Below are positions 25,419 to 36,941 of a stretch of DNA of 64,000 nucleotides, piece by piece (the first letter of the stretch is position 1; every line of letters starts with the position of its first letter). The stretch is from Streptomyces spinoverrucosus. Lineage in GTDB: Bacteria > Actinomycetota > Actinomycetes > Streptomycetales > Streptomycetaceae. The position numbers and the translations under genes were made by a program. The stretch is taken from positions 62,001 through 126,000 of the forward strand of contig NZ_BJND01000024.1 in the NCBI RefSeq assembly GCF_006539505.1. The letters are read 5' to 3'. Under the pieces are notes generated by a model. It did not search any database, was not told where the DNA came from, and was given only the letters and a program-made list of their open reading frames with translations.

Positions 25419-25964
25419 ATGCAGGCCGAACCAGAGGCCCAGTTCCAGGAATTCGTCAGGGCGAGATGGTCCCATCTCGTCCGGACCGCCTATCTGCTCA
25501 CCGGCGACGCGCACCACGCCGAGGACCTGACACAGACCGCGCTGGCGAAGGCGTACGGCTCCTGGCGGCGCGTGGCGCGCAGTGACAGTCCGGAGGCGTA
25601 TGTGCGGCGGATGCTCGTCACCTGCAACAGCGACCGGTTCCGCAAGCGGCGGGTGAGCGAGGCGCTGACCGCGTCGCCGCCCGAGCGGGCGGGGCGGGAC
25701 GACGCCGTGTCGCGGGCGGACGAGCGGAGCGCGCTGATGGGTGCGCTCGCCGGGTTGCCGCCCCGGCAGCGGGCGGTGGTGGTGATGCGGTACTGGGAGG
25801 ACCTGTCGGAGGCGGAGGTCGCCGAGGTGCTCGGCTGCTCCACCGGCACGGTCAAGAGCCAGGCCGCCAAGGGGCTGGCGAAGTTGCGTACGTATCCGGG
25901 GCTCGCGCAGGTCATGGACGCACCTGCCGGCCGCGCGTCGGGGGGACAGGGAGGCACCAGGTGA
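25419..25964 (+). CDS. ECF sigma factor (SigE-like family)
   Basis: 181 aa. Region 2 (FVRARWSHLVRTAYLLTGDA, AEDLTQTALAKAYGSWRRV) and region 4 (LPPRQRAVVVMRYWEDLSEA, EVAEVLGCSTGTVKSQAAKG) are clear. This SigE-like group with the RTAYLLTGD signature is abundant in streptomycetes and is usually paired with a one-helix membrane partner, as here: the next start overlaps the stop (GTGA). ATG 25419 follows a purine-rich GGAGGGCGAGGGG stretch. The signal sensed is unknown. Confidence 0.9.
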   Translation: MQAEPEAQFQEFVRARWSHLVRTAYLLTGDAHHAEDLTQTALAKAYGSWRRVARSDSPEAYVRRMLVTCNSDRFRKRRVSEALTASPPERAGRDDAVSRADERSALMGALAGLPPRQRAVVVMRYWEDLSEAEVAEVLGCSTGTVKSQAAKGLAKLRTYPGLAQVMDAPAGRASGGQGGTR

Positions 25965-26869
25965 GCCACGACGAGGACGAGCGGCAGTTCGAGGAACAGG
26001 TCCGTGAGCTGCTCGCCGAGGACGCCTACGCCGTCCAGCCGTCGCAGGTGCCGTATCCGGCGATCCGGCAGCAGGGCACGGTCGAGCGGCGCCGGCGGGT
26101 GGCGGCGGTCGGGGCGGCGCTGGTGACGCTGGTGGCGGTGCCCGTGGGGGCGTACGCGCTGACGGGCGGGACGAACGGGGCGGACACCGCCACGCCGAGC
26201 CCGTCCGTCACCGCCCCGCCGTCGCCGACGCCCACGCCCTCTCCGACGCCGTCCGGACCCTCGGGTCCGGCCACGGACGGGCAGTTGCTGGACGGGATCG
26301 ACCGGGCCACGGCCGTGTCCGGGGTGGAGGACTGTCTGGCGTACAGCATGGGCGGTGGCCTGGGTGACACCTCCCTCGGTGAGGCCTCCGACTACCGGAT
26401 CCTGCTCGCCATGCGCAGCACCGGCGACAGCAACGCCCCCGGCGACGGCCACTTCGTCGTCGCGGTGCGGGAGAAGGGCCCGAAGACCCGGCTGATCTGC
26501 AACATCAAGGATGGCGAGGTCTCCGGACGGAGCGTCAGCAGCGGCGACGACGCGATCCCGGACGCCCCGGTCGTGATGCCCGACATCAACGCGCACAAGC
26601 TCTACATGCAGTCGGTCATCGACAGGGGCAACTGGAGGCTGCCCTTCCGCTGGGCGAGCATCGGCACGGTCGAGCCGTCCGTGGCCCGGGTGACCGTCTC
26701 CTACGGGGACGAGACGAGCGAGGCGGTACTGGACGACGGCTGGTTCGTCGCCGCCGGTGAGCTGAACCAGCAGGTCACCAGGTCACCGCACGTCAAGGGG
26801 TACGACGCCGACGGCAAGCTGGTCTACGACTCCGACCGGGACAAGTACTACATTCCGACGCTGCCGTAG
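25961..26869 (+). CDS. single-pass membrane protein partnered with the ECF sigma factor
   Basis: 302 aa: a cytosolic N-terminus of about 45 residues, one membrane helix (VAAVGAALVTLVAVPVGAYAL, around 47-66), a Thr/Pro/Ser-rich extracellular linker (TPSPSVTAPPSPTPTPSPT), then an extracellular domain of unknown type. GTG 25961 overlaps the sigma stop. Layout and coupling suggest an anti-sigma or sensory partner, but no zinc anti-sigma motif is present, so the role is inferred from context only. Confidence 0.75.
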   Translation: MSHDEDERQFEEQVRELLAEDAYAVQPSQVPYPAIRQQGTVERRRRVAAVGAALVTLVAVPVGAYALTGGTNGADTATPSPSVTAPPSPTPTPSPTPSGPSGPATDGQLLDGIDRATAVSGVEDCLAYSMGGGLGDTSLGEASDYRILLAMRSTGDSNAPGDGHFVVAVREKGPKTRLICNIKDGEVSGRSVSSGDDAIPDAPVVMPDINAHKLYMQSVIDRGNWRLPFRWASIGTVEPSVARVTVSYGDETSEAVLDDGWFVAAGELNQQVTRSPHVKGYDADGKLVYDSDRDKYYIPTLP

Positions 26870-26887
26870 CGGCGTGGCTGGCCCCGG

Positions 26888-27075
26888 TCAGCCCTCTGCG
26901 CCACGGAAGTGAACCGCCGTCACCGCGCTGCGCGCCCTCCACGTCACGGGCGCGCAGCGCGGTGATGATGGCGCGATGACGGTGAACGGTGAGCTCGGGG
27001 GACGCGTCGTCCGGGGTCCCTCACCTGCGCCAACTCCCGCCATTTCCTCGCGTCAATGGTGCGACCTCTGGCAGA
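26888..27075 (-). pseudogene. remnant of a GntR-type regulator
   Basis: On the minus strand TIDARKWRELAQV (around 27020-27060) resembles the start of a GntR helix-turn-helix. ELTVHRHRAIITALRARDV (from 26996) resembles the C-terminal helix of FCD-domain GntR proteins. The expected ending continues in another frame (ARSAVTAVHFRGAEG, stop at 26888). Everything between start and end is missing, and at least one frameshift is needed. It sits immediately upstream of and divergent from the ABC importer operon, where a NanR-like regulator would be expected. The call rests on short segments. Confidence 0.45.
26920..26965. terminator. 18-bp perfect hairpin downstream of the ECF operon
   Basis: Arms TCACCGCGCTGCGCGCCC (26920-26937) and GGGCGCGCAGCGCGGTGA (26948-26965) with a 10-nt loop. 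It lies 51 nt after the stop of the sigma-partner gene, so it can serve as its terminator. It falls inside the GntR remnant. The rest of 26870-27210 holds that remnant and, at 27080-27210, the importer promoter region with no clear box. Confidence 0.65.
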
Positions 27076-27210
27076 TACACCATTCGTGTGTGATCTCTTG
27101 ACCGCCCCCCTGGCCGCTCCTATGGTCGCGCTGACCGCAGGACGTAGGACGTCGTATCTCCTGATCGTCCGAATCTTCCGACCGCCTCCCCCACGACTCC
27201 CGGAGGACCT

Positions 27211-28842
27211 GTGCGCGACGTGACCAACGACGTTCCGGCGCTGCACCGCCGCTCGTTTCTGAAGCACACCGGCGCCCTCGGCGCCGCCGCCGCGGTCTCC
27301 ACGTCGCTGTCCGCCTGTTCGGCCGGCCCGGAGTCCACCAACGACACCGGCGACGGGGGCACGGGCCCGAACCGGACGCTGACGGCGGTCATCGGCTACG
27401 GGAACGACGGGACCTGGGACCCGACACAGACGGCGTCGGCGTTCTGCATGGCCGCCAACAACCACATCTACGAGGGGCTGCTCGACACCGACCCGATCTC
27501 CCGGGAACCCTATCCGGCGCTGGCGACCGCCGTGCCCGCGGACCTCACCGCCACGTCCTGGACGTTCACCCTGCGCGCGGGCGCCACGTTCCACGACGGC
27601 AGGCCGGTCACCGCCGACGACGTGGTGTTCGTCTTCGACCGGATCCTCGACCCGGGCACCCAGACCCTGGCCAAGGGGTTCTTCGAGCCCTGGCTGAAGG
27701 ACGTACGCAAGGTCGACGAGCGGAACGTCGAGCTGGTGCTGAAGTTCCCCTTCCCGGAAGGGGTCTCCCGGCTCACCCTGGCCAAGATCATGCCGAAGCA
27801 CGTGTTCTCCCGGCCCGGCGCCTGGAACGACGCGATCAGAGGGCTGGCCGTGGGTTCGGGGCCGTACCGGCAGACCGCGCACCACCCGAAGTCCAACACC
27901 ACCTTCGAGGCATTCGCCGCCTACAACGGCCCGCGCCCGCCCGCCTTCAGGAAGATGAACTGGCTGACGATCGTCGACGCCGCCCCGCGCGTCGCGAAGA
28001 TCTCCGGCGGCAGCGCGGGTGCGCAGATCGCGGACAACATCCCGTACGCCAACATCGGCCGGCTGGAGAGCAGCGGGCTGACGGTGGCGGGCGGGGCCGG
28101 GATGAACAACCTGTTCCTGATGTTCAACACCCGGCACAAGCCGTTCGACGACGTGCGGGTGCGGCAGGCGCTGCACTACGCCATCGACAGCGAGAAGATC
28201 GTGGAGGTCGCCCTCAAGGGGCACGGCAAGCCGTCGTCGTCGTTCCTCAACGAGGCCAATCCGACGTACCGGCGGGCGAAGACGGTCTACGACCACGACC
28301 CGGACCGGGCGAAGGCGCTGCTGAAGGAGGCCGGGGTCAGCGGGCTGCGGATCGACATCCTCGCCGTGAACGTCAGCTGGATCGTGGACTGCCTGCCGAC
28401 CATCAAGTCGTCCTGGGACGCGATCGGGGTGCGTACGACGCTGTCGCCGCAGGAGACCACGGCCGTGTTCACCAAGATGGACCAGAAGCAGGACTACCAG
28501 GTGGTGGCCGCGGCCTCGAACCCCAACCAGTTCGGGCTCGACGCCGACCTGATCATGCGTTACAACTACGGCCCCGAGAACCTGTGGATGCAGTACGCCC
28601 GCTGGGCCGGCGACCCGGTCGCGAGGCGGCTCTTCACGGACATGGACCGGGCCACCCGGGAGCCGGACCCGGACCGCAAGAAGACGATGATCCAGGACTA
28701 CATCGACGTCGTCGCCGAGCAGGCCGTGCTCTACCCGGTCGTCCACAACGAGCTGATGACGGCGTGGGACCCGAGGGATCTCGCCGGGATAAGGGCCCAG
28801 CCGTACCCCGGGATCAACGTCCTCCAGGCCAAGTGGGCCTAG
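27211..28842 (+). CDS. ABC importer, family 5 substrate-binding lipoprotein (probable sialic-acid/peptide type)
   Basis: 543 aa. A twin-arginine-type signal (HRRSFLKHTGALGAAAAVST) ends in a lipobox SLSAC, so it is probably a Tat-exported lipoprotein. The SBP_bac_5 fold is indicated by WTFTLRAGATFHDGRPVTAD, VGSGPY and NTRHKPFDDVRVRQALHYAI. The family binds peptides, nickel or sugars; neighbours (aldolase, sialidase) point to N-acetylneuraminate, as in SatABCD-type importers. GTG 27211 has GGAGG about 7 nt upstream. It heads a five-gene operon. Confidence 0.88.
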   Translation: MRDVTNDVPALHRRSFLKHTGALGAAAAVSTSLSACSAGPESTNDTGDGGTGPNRTLTAVIGYGNDGTWDPTQTASAFCMAANNHIYEGLLDTDPISREPYPALATAVPADLTATSWTFTLRAGATFHDGRPVTADDVVFVFDRILDPGTQTLAKGFFEPWLKDVRKVDERNVELVLKFPFPEGVSRLTLAKIMPKHVFSRPGAWNDAIRGLAVGSGPYRQTAHHPKSNTTFEAFAAYNGPRPPAFRKMNWLTIVDAAPRVAKISGGSAGAQIADNIPYANIGRLESSGLTVAGGAGMNNLFLMFNTRHKPFDDVRVRQALHYAIDSEKIVEVALKGHGKPSSSFLNEANPTYRRAKTVYDHDPDRAKALLKEAGVSGLRIDILAVNVSWIVDCLPTIKSSWDAIGVRTTLSPQETTAVFTKMDQKQDYQVVAAASNPNQFGLDADLIMRYNYGPENLWMQYARWAGDPVARRLFTDMDRATREPDPDRKKTMIQDYIDVVAEQAVLYPVVHNELMTAWDPRDLAGIRAQPYPGINVLQAKWA

Positions 28843-28845
28843 CCA

Positions 28846-29804
28846 GTGGTCGCCGTCCTGCGGATCCTGGCCCGTCGTGTCCTGCTGCTGGTGCCGCTGA
28901 TGCTCGGCATCGTGCTGTTCGTGTTCCTGGTGATGCGGTTCTCCGACGTCGACCCGGCGTCCGCGTTCTTCCAGGGCGCCAATCCGACGCCCCAGCAGCT
29001 GCACGACTTCCGCGAGGAGCACGGTCTGCTCGATCCGCTGCCGGTGCGTTACGTCGCCTTCGTCGGTGATCTGCTGCACGGTGACATGGGCACCAGCGCG
29101 CTCACCCGGGGCGAGGTGGTCGACCAGGTGATGACCGCGCTGCCGCTCACCATGCAGCTCACCTTCCTGGGACTGGGCATCGCGGTGGTGCTGTCGCTGC
29201 TCGGCGGGGTGACCGCCGCGATCTACCGGGACCGGCTGCCGGACCAGATCATCCGGGTGGTGTCCCTGACCGGCGTGGCCGCGCCCGGCTTCTGGCTGGC
29301 GCTGCTGATGATCCAGTACCTGGCGGTCGACCTGGGCTGGTTCCCGACCGGCGGCTACATCAACCCGGCGGACTCCTTCACCGGCTGGCTGAAGACCATG
29401 GCCCTGCCCGCCCTGGCCCTGTCGCTGCCGGTCGCCGCGCAGCTCACCCGGATCGTGCGCACCGCCGTCGTCGAGGAGCTGGACAAGGACTACGTCCGCA
29501 CGGCGATCGGCAGCGGGCTGCCGCCCAGGGTGGTGGTCGGCCGGAACGTGCTGCGCAACGCCCTGATCAACCCGCTGACCGTGCTCGGGCTGCGCGTGGG
29601 CTATCTGCTCGGCGGCGCGGTCGTCATCGAGACGATCTTCTCGCTGCCCGGCATGGGCAAGCTGATGATCGACGCCGTGAAGAACGGCGACCCGGCCGTC
29701 GTCCAGGGCGTCGTCCTGACGACGGCGACCGGGTTCGTGGTCGTCAACCTCGTCATCGACATCCTCTACCTGCTGGTCAACCCGCGACTGAGGGATGCGG
29801 CCTG

Positions 29805-29805
<1 letters not shown>
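28846..29805 (+). CDS. ABC importer permease, DppB type
   Basis: 319 aa, six predicted helices, with ARRVLLLVPLMLGIVLFVFL at the N-terminus and the binding-protein-dependent signature around TAIGSGLPPRVVVGRNVLRN. FSLPGMGKLMIDAV near the end is diagnostic of the DppB group. GTG 28846 is 3 nt after the previous stop, and its own stop overlaps the next ATG (TGATG). It forms the channel with the permease half of the following fusion protein. Confidence 0.92.
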
Positions 29806-31792
<1,987 letters not shown>

Positions 31793-31796
<4 letters not shown>

Positions 31797-32818
31797 CCGC
31801 ACTGGTGGAACTCGCCGACGTGCACGTGGTGCACAAGGCCCGCACCGGCGGGCTGTTCACCCGGGACAAGGTCTACGCCCTGACCGGCGCCGACCTCACG
31901 ATCGCACCCGGCGAGACGGTCGGCGTGGTCGGCGAGTCCGGCTGCGGCAAGTCGACGCTGGCGAAGGTGCTGGTGGGCGTGCAGCCGCCGACGTCCGGGA
32001 CGGTGTCCTTCCAGGGCCGCGATCTGTGGGCCATGCCGCCCGCCGAACGCAGGAAGGCCATCGGCAGCCACACCGGCATGATCTTCCAGGACCCGTCGAC
32101 CGCGCTGAACCGACGGCTGACGGTACGGCAGATCCTGCGCGACCCGCTGGACGTGCACGGACGTGGCACGGCCGCCGGGCGCGAGGAGCGGGTACGGGAG
32201 CTGATGGCGCTGGTCGGTCTGCCGAAGGCGCTCGCGGACGGGCTGCCCGGCCAGCTGTCCGGCGGACAGCGCCAGCGCGTCGCCATCGCCCGCGCCCTCG
32301 CCCTCGACCCGGACCTGGTGGTGGCCGACGAGCCGACCAGCGCGCTGGACGTGTCGGTGCGCGCCCAGATCCTCAACCTGCTGCTGGACCTGAAGGAGCG
32401 GCTGGGCCTTGCGCTGGTGTTCGTCTCGCACGACATCCAGACGGTACGGCGGATGAGCGACCGGGTGATCACCATGTACCTCGGCCGGATCGTGGAGGTG
32501 GCCCCGGCCGACCGGGTGACCGACCGGGCCCGGCACCCGTACACCCGCGCGCTGTTCTCCGCGACGCCCGGCCTGCTCGACCCGATCGACCCGATCCCGC
32601 TGGTCGGCCCGGTCCCGTCGGCGACGCGGCCGCCGAGCGGCTGCCCATTCCGCACCCGCTGCTGGAAGGCCGACGGGGTGTGCGCCGACTCCATGCCTGA
32701 ATTTTCCGTTTCGTCCACCTCTGTGCACCGATTCAGGTGCCATCATCCGGTGGGAGAGGAAGAGTCGACCCGTGAGCTTGTCGGCCAGGCTCAGGCACCA
32801 CCAAAGGAGCCCGCATGA
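31793..32818 (+). CDS. ABC importer ATPase, DppF type
   Basis: 341 aa. Walker A GESGCGKST, Q-loop MIFQDPSTALNRRLTV, signature GQLSGGQRQRVAIARALALD, Walker B LVVADEP and H-loop VSHDI are complete. The C-terminal oligo/dipeptide domain has CPFRTRCWKADGVC. ATG 31793 and the stop at 32818 overlap neighbouring genes (ATGA both times), so translation is coupled through to the aldolase. The last about 45 residues after the Cys motif are variable. Confidence 0.93.
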
Positions 32819-33747
32819 ACCTCCCCACCCCGCTGACCGGTGTCATCCCGCCCGTCTGCACGCCCCTGACACCGGACCGTGAGGTGGACGTCCGCTCGCT
32901 GCTCAGGCTGGTCGATCATCTGGTCGCCGGTGGTGTGCACGGGCTGTTCGTGCTCGGCTCGACCTCCGAGGCGGCCTTCCTCACCGACCGGCAGCGCGCC
33001 CTCGTCGTCGAGACCGTGGCCGGTCACGTCGGCGGGCAGCTCCCGCTGGTCGCCGGGGCGATCGACATGACGACCCCGCGCGTGCTGGACCACGTCACGG
33101 CCGTCACCGAGGCGGGGGCGGACGCCGTCGTCGTCACCGCGCCGTTCTACGCCCGCACCCACCCCGCGGAGATCGCCCGCCACTACCGGCTCGTCGCCGC
33201 TGCCTCCCCGGTCCCCGTCCTGGCCTACGACATCCCGCCCGCCGTCCACACCAAGCTCCCCGCCGACCTGGTCCTGGAACTGGCCGCCGAGGGTGTGCTG
33301 GCCGGGCTGAAGGACTCCAGCGGGGACCTGGCGGGCTTCCGTCAGGTCATCACCGGCCTGCACGCGCACGGCGTCTCCGGCTTCAGCGTGCTGACCGGCT
33401 CCGAGGCCGTCGTGGACGCGGCCCTCGCCCTCGGCGCGGACGGGGCGGTGCCCGGCCTGGCGAACGTCGACCCGCACGGCTACGTCCGCCTCGACCGCCT
33501 GTGCCGGGCCGGTGACTGGTCCCGCGCCCGCGCCGAACAGGAGCGGCTGTGCGCCCTGTTCGGCCTGGTAGGCGTCGGCGCCCCCACCCGAATGGGCGGC
33601 AGCTCCTCGGCACTGGGCGCCTTCAAGGCGGCACTGCATCTGCGCGGGATCATCGACTGCCCCGCGACAGCGGAGCCGCAGGTGCCGCTGTCGCCGGAGG
33701 AGGTGGAGAAGGTGGGGAAGTTCCTCGCGGCGGCAGGGCTGCTCTGA
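32815..33747 (+). CDS. DapA/NanA-family aldolase (probable N-acetylneuraminate lyase)
   Basis: 310 aa class I aldolase TIM barrel. The Schiff-base Lys is in AGLKDSSGDLAGF, the catalytic Tyr in PVLAYDIPPAVH, and the carboxylate-binding loop LGSTSEAAF replaces the usual GTTGE. Family members include dihydrodipicolinate synthase, N-acetylneuraminate lyase and KDG aldolase. Placement between a peptide/sialate-type importer and a sialidase favours cleavage of sialic acid to ManNAc and pyruvate. The start overlaps the ATPase stop. Confidence 0.85.
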   Translation: MNLPTPLTGVIPPVCTPLTPDREVDVRSLLRLVDHLVAGGVHGLFVLGSTSEAAFLTDRQRALVVETVAGHVGGQLPLVAGAIDMTTPRVLDHVTAVTEAGADAVVVTAPFYARTHPAEIARHYRLVAAASPVPVLAYDIPPAVHTKLPADLVLELAAEGVLAGLKDSSGDLAGFRQVITGLHAHGVSGFSVLTGSEAVVDAALALGADGAVPGLANVDPHGYVRLDRLCRAGDWSRARAEQERLCALFGLVGVGAPTRMGGSSSALGAFKAALHLRGIIDCPATAEPQVPLSPEEVEKVGKFLAAAGLL

Positions 33748-33754
33748 CGCCCCG

Positions 33755-34954
33755 CTACGACACATCGGCGAGCGGGATCAGCCGGAACTCGATCCTCTCG
33801 TACGTCCCCGTCACCCCCGTCTCGTACAGCACCCCCAGCGTGCCCCTGCCGACCTGCACCAGGTCGGAGTAGGCCGCCGGGTGCTGGGACAGCGTCAGTG
33901 CCTTGGTGAAGGTTCTCCCGGCGTCCGTGCTGCGCCAGATCGTCATGGCCTTGCGGGCCGTGGGCACCGAGGGGCCGGAGAAGAGCAACGGGGCGGCTCG
34001 ATCACCGGGTTGGAGGACGCTCGCCTGGACGATGGGTACGTCGTTCAGGGTGGGCTGGACGGCGTAGGGGCGGGCCAGGGTGCGGCCGCCGTCGGTGGAG
34101 CGGCTGTCGAGGCGGTGGCCGGAGCTGGTGCCGTGCTGGTCGCGGGCGGAGAAGTAGAGCGTGCCGTCGGGGAGTTCGGCGGCCGCGCTCTCGTTGGCGT
34201 TGTCGTGGCCGTCGTAGGAGTCGTCCACGAAGCCCAGCCGCCAGGTGGTGCCGCCGTCGTCGCTGTGGAAGGCGTGGGCGCCGTAGTACTTGGGTTCCTG
34301 GCCGGTGTCGGGGGAACCGGTGGGCGGGGCGGCTGAGTGGTTGGCGGGGACCAGCAGGCGCCCGGCGTGCGGGCCGCGGGTGAGGGCGAGGGCGTGGCCG
34401 GGGCCGGTGGCGTACCAGCGCCAGCCGGTCCGCTTGACCGCCGCCGTGATCTCGCGCGGCTCGGTGAAGGTGCGCCCGTCGTTCTTGCTGCGCTGCACGA
34501 ACACCCGCCGGCTCTGCTTCGGCGTCACCTCGCCCCGCATGATCTGCGCCTCCGTCACGGCACCGCTGTTGGAGGTGGTGAGCAGCACGACGGCGCCGGT
34601 GCGCGGGTCGACGACGGGTGCCGGGTTGCCGCGGGTGTCCCCCTTCCCGGCGGCCACCACCGTGAGCGGGCCCCAGGTGCAGCCGCCGTCGGTGGAGCGG
34701 CGTGCGACCACGTCGATGTCGCCGGAGTCGGCCGCGCCGCCGCGCCGCCCCTCGGCGAAGGCGAGGACGGCGCCGGTGCCGGTGGTGACGGCCGCCGGGA
34801 TGCGGTAGGTGGCGTAGCCGCCCGTCCCCGCGGTGTACGGCACGGAGGACGTACAGCGGGCGGCGGAGGCGGGCGGGCCGGAGGTGAGCTGGCCGAGCAC
34901 CAGCGGGGCGAGGGTGGCGGCGGCGGTCAGCATGGCGCGTCCGGAACGTCTCAT
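33755..34954 (-). CDS. secreted exo-alpha-sialidase
   Basis: 399 aa with a cleavable signal peptide (MRRSGRAMLTAAATLAPLVL to PASA). GH33 features are GYATYRIPAAV (the FRIP/YRIP arginine motif) and five Asp-boxes (STDGGCTW, SKNDGRTF, SDDGGTTW, STDGGRTL, STDAGRTF). EGRRGG and DNANESAA fit active-site loops. It has no sortase or carbohydrate-binding domain, so it is probably released to free sialic acid from glycoconjugates. It is convergent with the importer/aldolase operon with 7 nt between stops. Confidence 0.92.
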   Translation of the reverse strand: MRRSGRAMLTAAATLAPLVLGQLTSGPPASAARCTSSVPYTAGTGGYATYRIPAAVTTGTGAVLAFAEGRRGGAADSGDIDVVARRSTDGGCTWGPLTVVAAGKGDTRGNPAPVVDPRTGAVVLLTTSNSGAVTEAQIMRGEVTPKQSRRVFVQRSKNDGRTFTEPREITAAVKRTGWRWYATGPGHALALTRGPHAGRLLVPANHSAAPPTGSPDTGQEPKYYGAHAFHSDDGGTTWRLGFVDDSYDGHDNANESAAAELPDGTLYFSARDQHGTSSGHRLDSRSTDGGRTLARPYAVQPTLNDVPIVQASVLQPGDRAAPLLFSGPSVPTARKAMTIWRSTDAGRTFTKALTLSQHPAAYSDLVQVGRGTLGVLYETGVTGTYERIEFRLIPLADVS

Positions 34955-35011
34955 CGGGCGGTTCCCTCAGGGTCGGTGACGGTACGTCAGCCATCGGTGA
35001 CTGACTGTCCA

Positions 35012-35677
35012 TCACATCGTCCCCGGAGTCACCAGCCCACTCTCGTACGCCACGATCACCAGTTGCGCCCGGTCCCGCGCCCCCAGCTTGCCCATGATGC
35101 GGCTGACGTGGGTCTTCGCGGTCAGCGGGCTGAGTCCCAGCGACTCCGCGATCTCGGTGTTGTTCAGGCCACGCGCGACCAGCGTGAGCACCTCCCGCTC
35201 ACGCTCGGACAGGCATTCGGGTCCGGCCGCCTCGGGGGCCGAGGGGCTGCGCAGCAGACGGGCGATCAGCCGGGCCGTCGGGCCGGGCGACAGCAGTGCC
35301 TCACCGGCGGCCACCGTGCGGATGGCGTCGAGGAGTTCGGCCGGACGGGTGTCCTTCACCAGGAAGCCGGAGGCGCCGGCGCGCAGCGCCTCGACGATGT
35401 TCTCGTCGGTGTCGTAGGTGGTCAGGACCAGCACCTTCACCCCGGCCAGATCCTCGTCGGCGGCGATCAGCCGGGTGGCCTCGATACCGTCCAGGTCGGG
35501 CATGCGGATGTCCATCACGACCAGGTCGGCGCGGGCGCTGCGGGCCAGTTCCACCGCCTCCCGTCCGGTGCCCGCCTGGCCGACGACCTCCATGTCCCGG
35601 GCCGACTCGACGAGCATCGCGAACGCGGCCCGTACGAGGGTCTGGTCGTCGGCGAGCAGTACACGGATGGCGCTCAT
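35012..35677 (-). CDS. NarL/LuxR-type response regulator
   Basis: 221 aa. The receiver domain has DDQ at the start, phosphoacceptor in VVMDIRMPDLDG (about residue 54), Thr in VLVLTTYDTD and Lys in GFLVKDTRP. The C-terminal LuxR helix-turn-helix is LSEREREVLTLVARGLNNTE / LSPLTAKTHVSRIM. ATG 35677 overlaps the histidine kinase stop (ATGA) and has GAAGGAG upstream. It pairs with that kinase; target genes probably include the adjacent MMPL transporter. Confidence 0.95.
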   Translation of the reverse strand: MSAIRVLLADDQTLVRAAFAMLVESARDMEVVGQAGTGREAVELARSARADLVVMDIRMPDLDGIEATRLIAADEDLAGVKVLVLTTYDTDENIVEALRAGASGFLVKDTRPAELLDAIRTVAAGEALLSPGPTARLIARLLRSPSAPEAAGPECLSEREREVLTLVARGLNNTEIAESLGLSPLTAKTHVSRIMGKLGARDRAQLVIVAYESGLVTPGTM

Positions 35678-36894
35678 CGGGCTCCTTCGCTTCCCAGGGG
35701 CAGTACGGCGGTCACCTCGTAGCCGCCCGCGCGGCACGGCCCGGCGTCCAGCGTGCCGCCCACGCTGCGGGCCCGTTCCCGCATGCCGACGAGCCCGAAG
35801 CCGGGCGTGCCGGTGCCGGCGCCGGTCCCGTCGTCCGTGACGTCGACCCGGAGGGCGCCCTCGCCCTCGTACACCCGCACGCATACGGTGACGTCGTCAC
35901 GCCCGCTGTGCCGTACGGCGTTGGTGAGCGCCTCCTGCACGATCCGGTAGGCGGCCGCCCCGACGGCGGGCGGCACCTGCTCGGCCCGCACCGTCAGCTC
36001 CACGTTGGCGCCGGCGCCCCGCGCGGTGTCCGCGAGGTCCTTCAGGCCGTGCAGGTCGGGCAGCGGGCCGCGCGCCTCGGCCGGGGTGTGCTCGCGCAGC
36101 ACCTCCAGGGTGGTGCGCAGTTCACCGCGGGCCGTGCGGCAGGTCTCGGCGATGTCGTCGAGGGCCTTGGCGACGGCGGCGCGGTCGAGGCGTTCGGGGT
36201 CGGCGGTCAGCACGTGCGCGGCGACGGAGGTCTGCACACCGATCAGGGTGATGCTGTGCGCGAGCAGATCATGCAGGTCGCGGGCGATGCGCAGGCGTTC
36301 CTCGGCGACCCGGCGGCGGGCCTCCTCCTCGCGGGTGCGCTCGGCGCGTTCGGCGCGTTCGACGATGGCGGCGACGTACTGGCGGTAGTAGCGGACGTCG
36401 ACACCGAGGAAGAGGACGGCGATCACCCAGCCGGAGATGCGCAGCAGTTCGAGGGCCTCGTGGGCGTTGACGGTGAGCATCACGCTCACGGAGATGCCGA
36501 GGACGGCGGTTCCGGCGAGGAGCGTGCGCAGGGGGCGGCCGGTGACGGCGACCGAGTAGAGGATGACGTACGTGGCGGGGGCGGGAGCCATGTGGTTGTA
36601 GTCGAGGGCGTGATACGGCCCGACGAGCACCACGACCACGGCCAGCATGAGCAGCGGCCGGCGCCGCCGCCACACCAGCGGGACCGAGGTGGCGAGCAGC
36701 AGCACCCAGGCGAACCCGTCCGGCCGCCGTCCGCCGTCGGTGAACAGAGCGATGGCCGTGGCGAGGACGGCGGTGGCCGCCGCGAGCAGGGCGTCGTTGC
36801 GCAGGGCGTGCGGGGCAGTGAGCGGGTCGCGGTTGACGACCGCCATGATCCGCTCGCCGAGGCCTGGTGTGTCGGGTGGGTGCACGGGGCTCAT
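35674..36894 (-). CDS. sensor histidine kinase (HisKA_3 type)
   Basis: 406 aa. The N-terminal half has about 5 membrane helices (residues about 30-155) and only short outside loops. A coiled stretch rich in Arg/Glu (AERAERTREEEARRRVAEER) leads to the dimerisation box RIARDLHDLLAHSIT with the phosphorylated His. The ATPase domain has EALTNAVRHSG and GTPGFGLVGMRERARSVGG. ATG 36894 is chosen; ATG 36846 would drop a short cytosolic stretch. Such intramembrane-sensing kinases usually respond to envelope stress or drugs. Confidence 0.92.
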   Translation of the reverse strand: MSPVHPPDTPGLGERIMAVVNRDPLTAPHALRNDALLAAATAVLATAIALFTDGGRRPDGFAWVLLLATSVPLVWRRRRPLLMLAVVVVLVGPYHALDYNHMAPAPATYVILYSVAVTGRPLRTLLAGTAVLGISVSVMLTVNAHEALELLRISGWVIAVLFLGVDVRYYRQYVAAIVERAERAERTREEEARRRVAEERLRIARDLHDLLAHSITLIGVQTSVAAHVLTADPERLDRAAVAKALDDIAETCRTARGELRTTLEVLREHTPAEARGPLPDLHGLKDLADTARGAGANVELTVRAEQVPPAVGAAAYRIVQEALTNAVRHSGRDDVTVCVRVYEGEGALRVDVTDDGTGAGTGTPGFGLVGMRERARSVGGTLDAGPCRAGGYEVTAVLPLGSEGAR

Positions 36895-36906
36895 CTTCCG
36901 GGAGGC

Positions 36907-36935
36907 GGGCGCCCCTCCGGCAGGGAGGGGCGCCC
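36907..36935 (-). terminator. hairpin between MMPL and histidine-kinase genes
   Basis: Perfect 12-bp stem GGGCGCCCCTCC / GGAGGGGCGCCC with a 5-nt loop, 6 nt after the MMPL stop and 13 nt before the kinase start. It probably reduces read-through from the transporter into the two-component genes, and it could mask the kinase ribosome site. Confidence 0.65.
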
Positions 36936-36941
36936 CACGGC

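Noticed and set aside
26944..29079. A long minus-strand gene covering the substrate-binding protein gene.
   Set aside because: The opposite strand encodes a complete lipoprotein with Tat signal and family motifs. Only the 27.0-27.06 kb end of this frame is of interest, as the GntR remnant.
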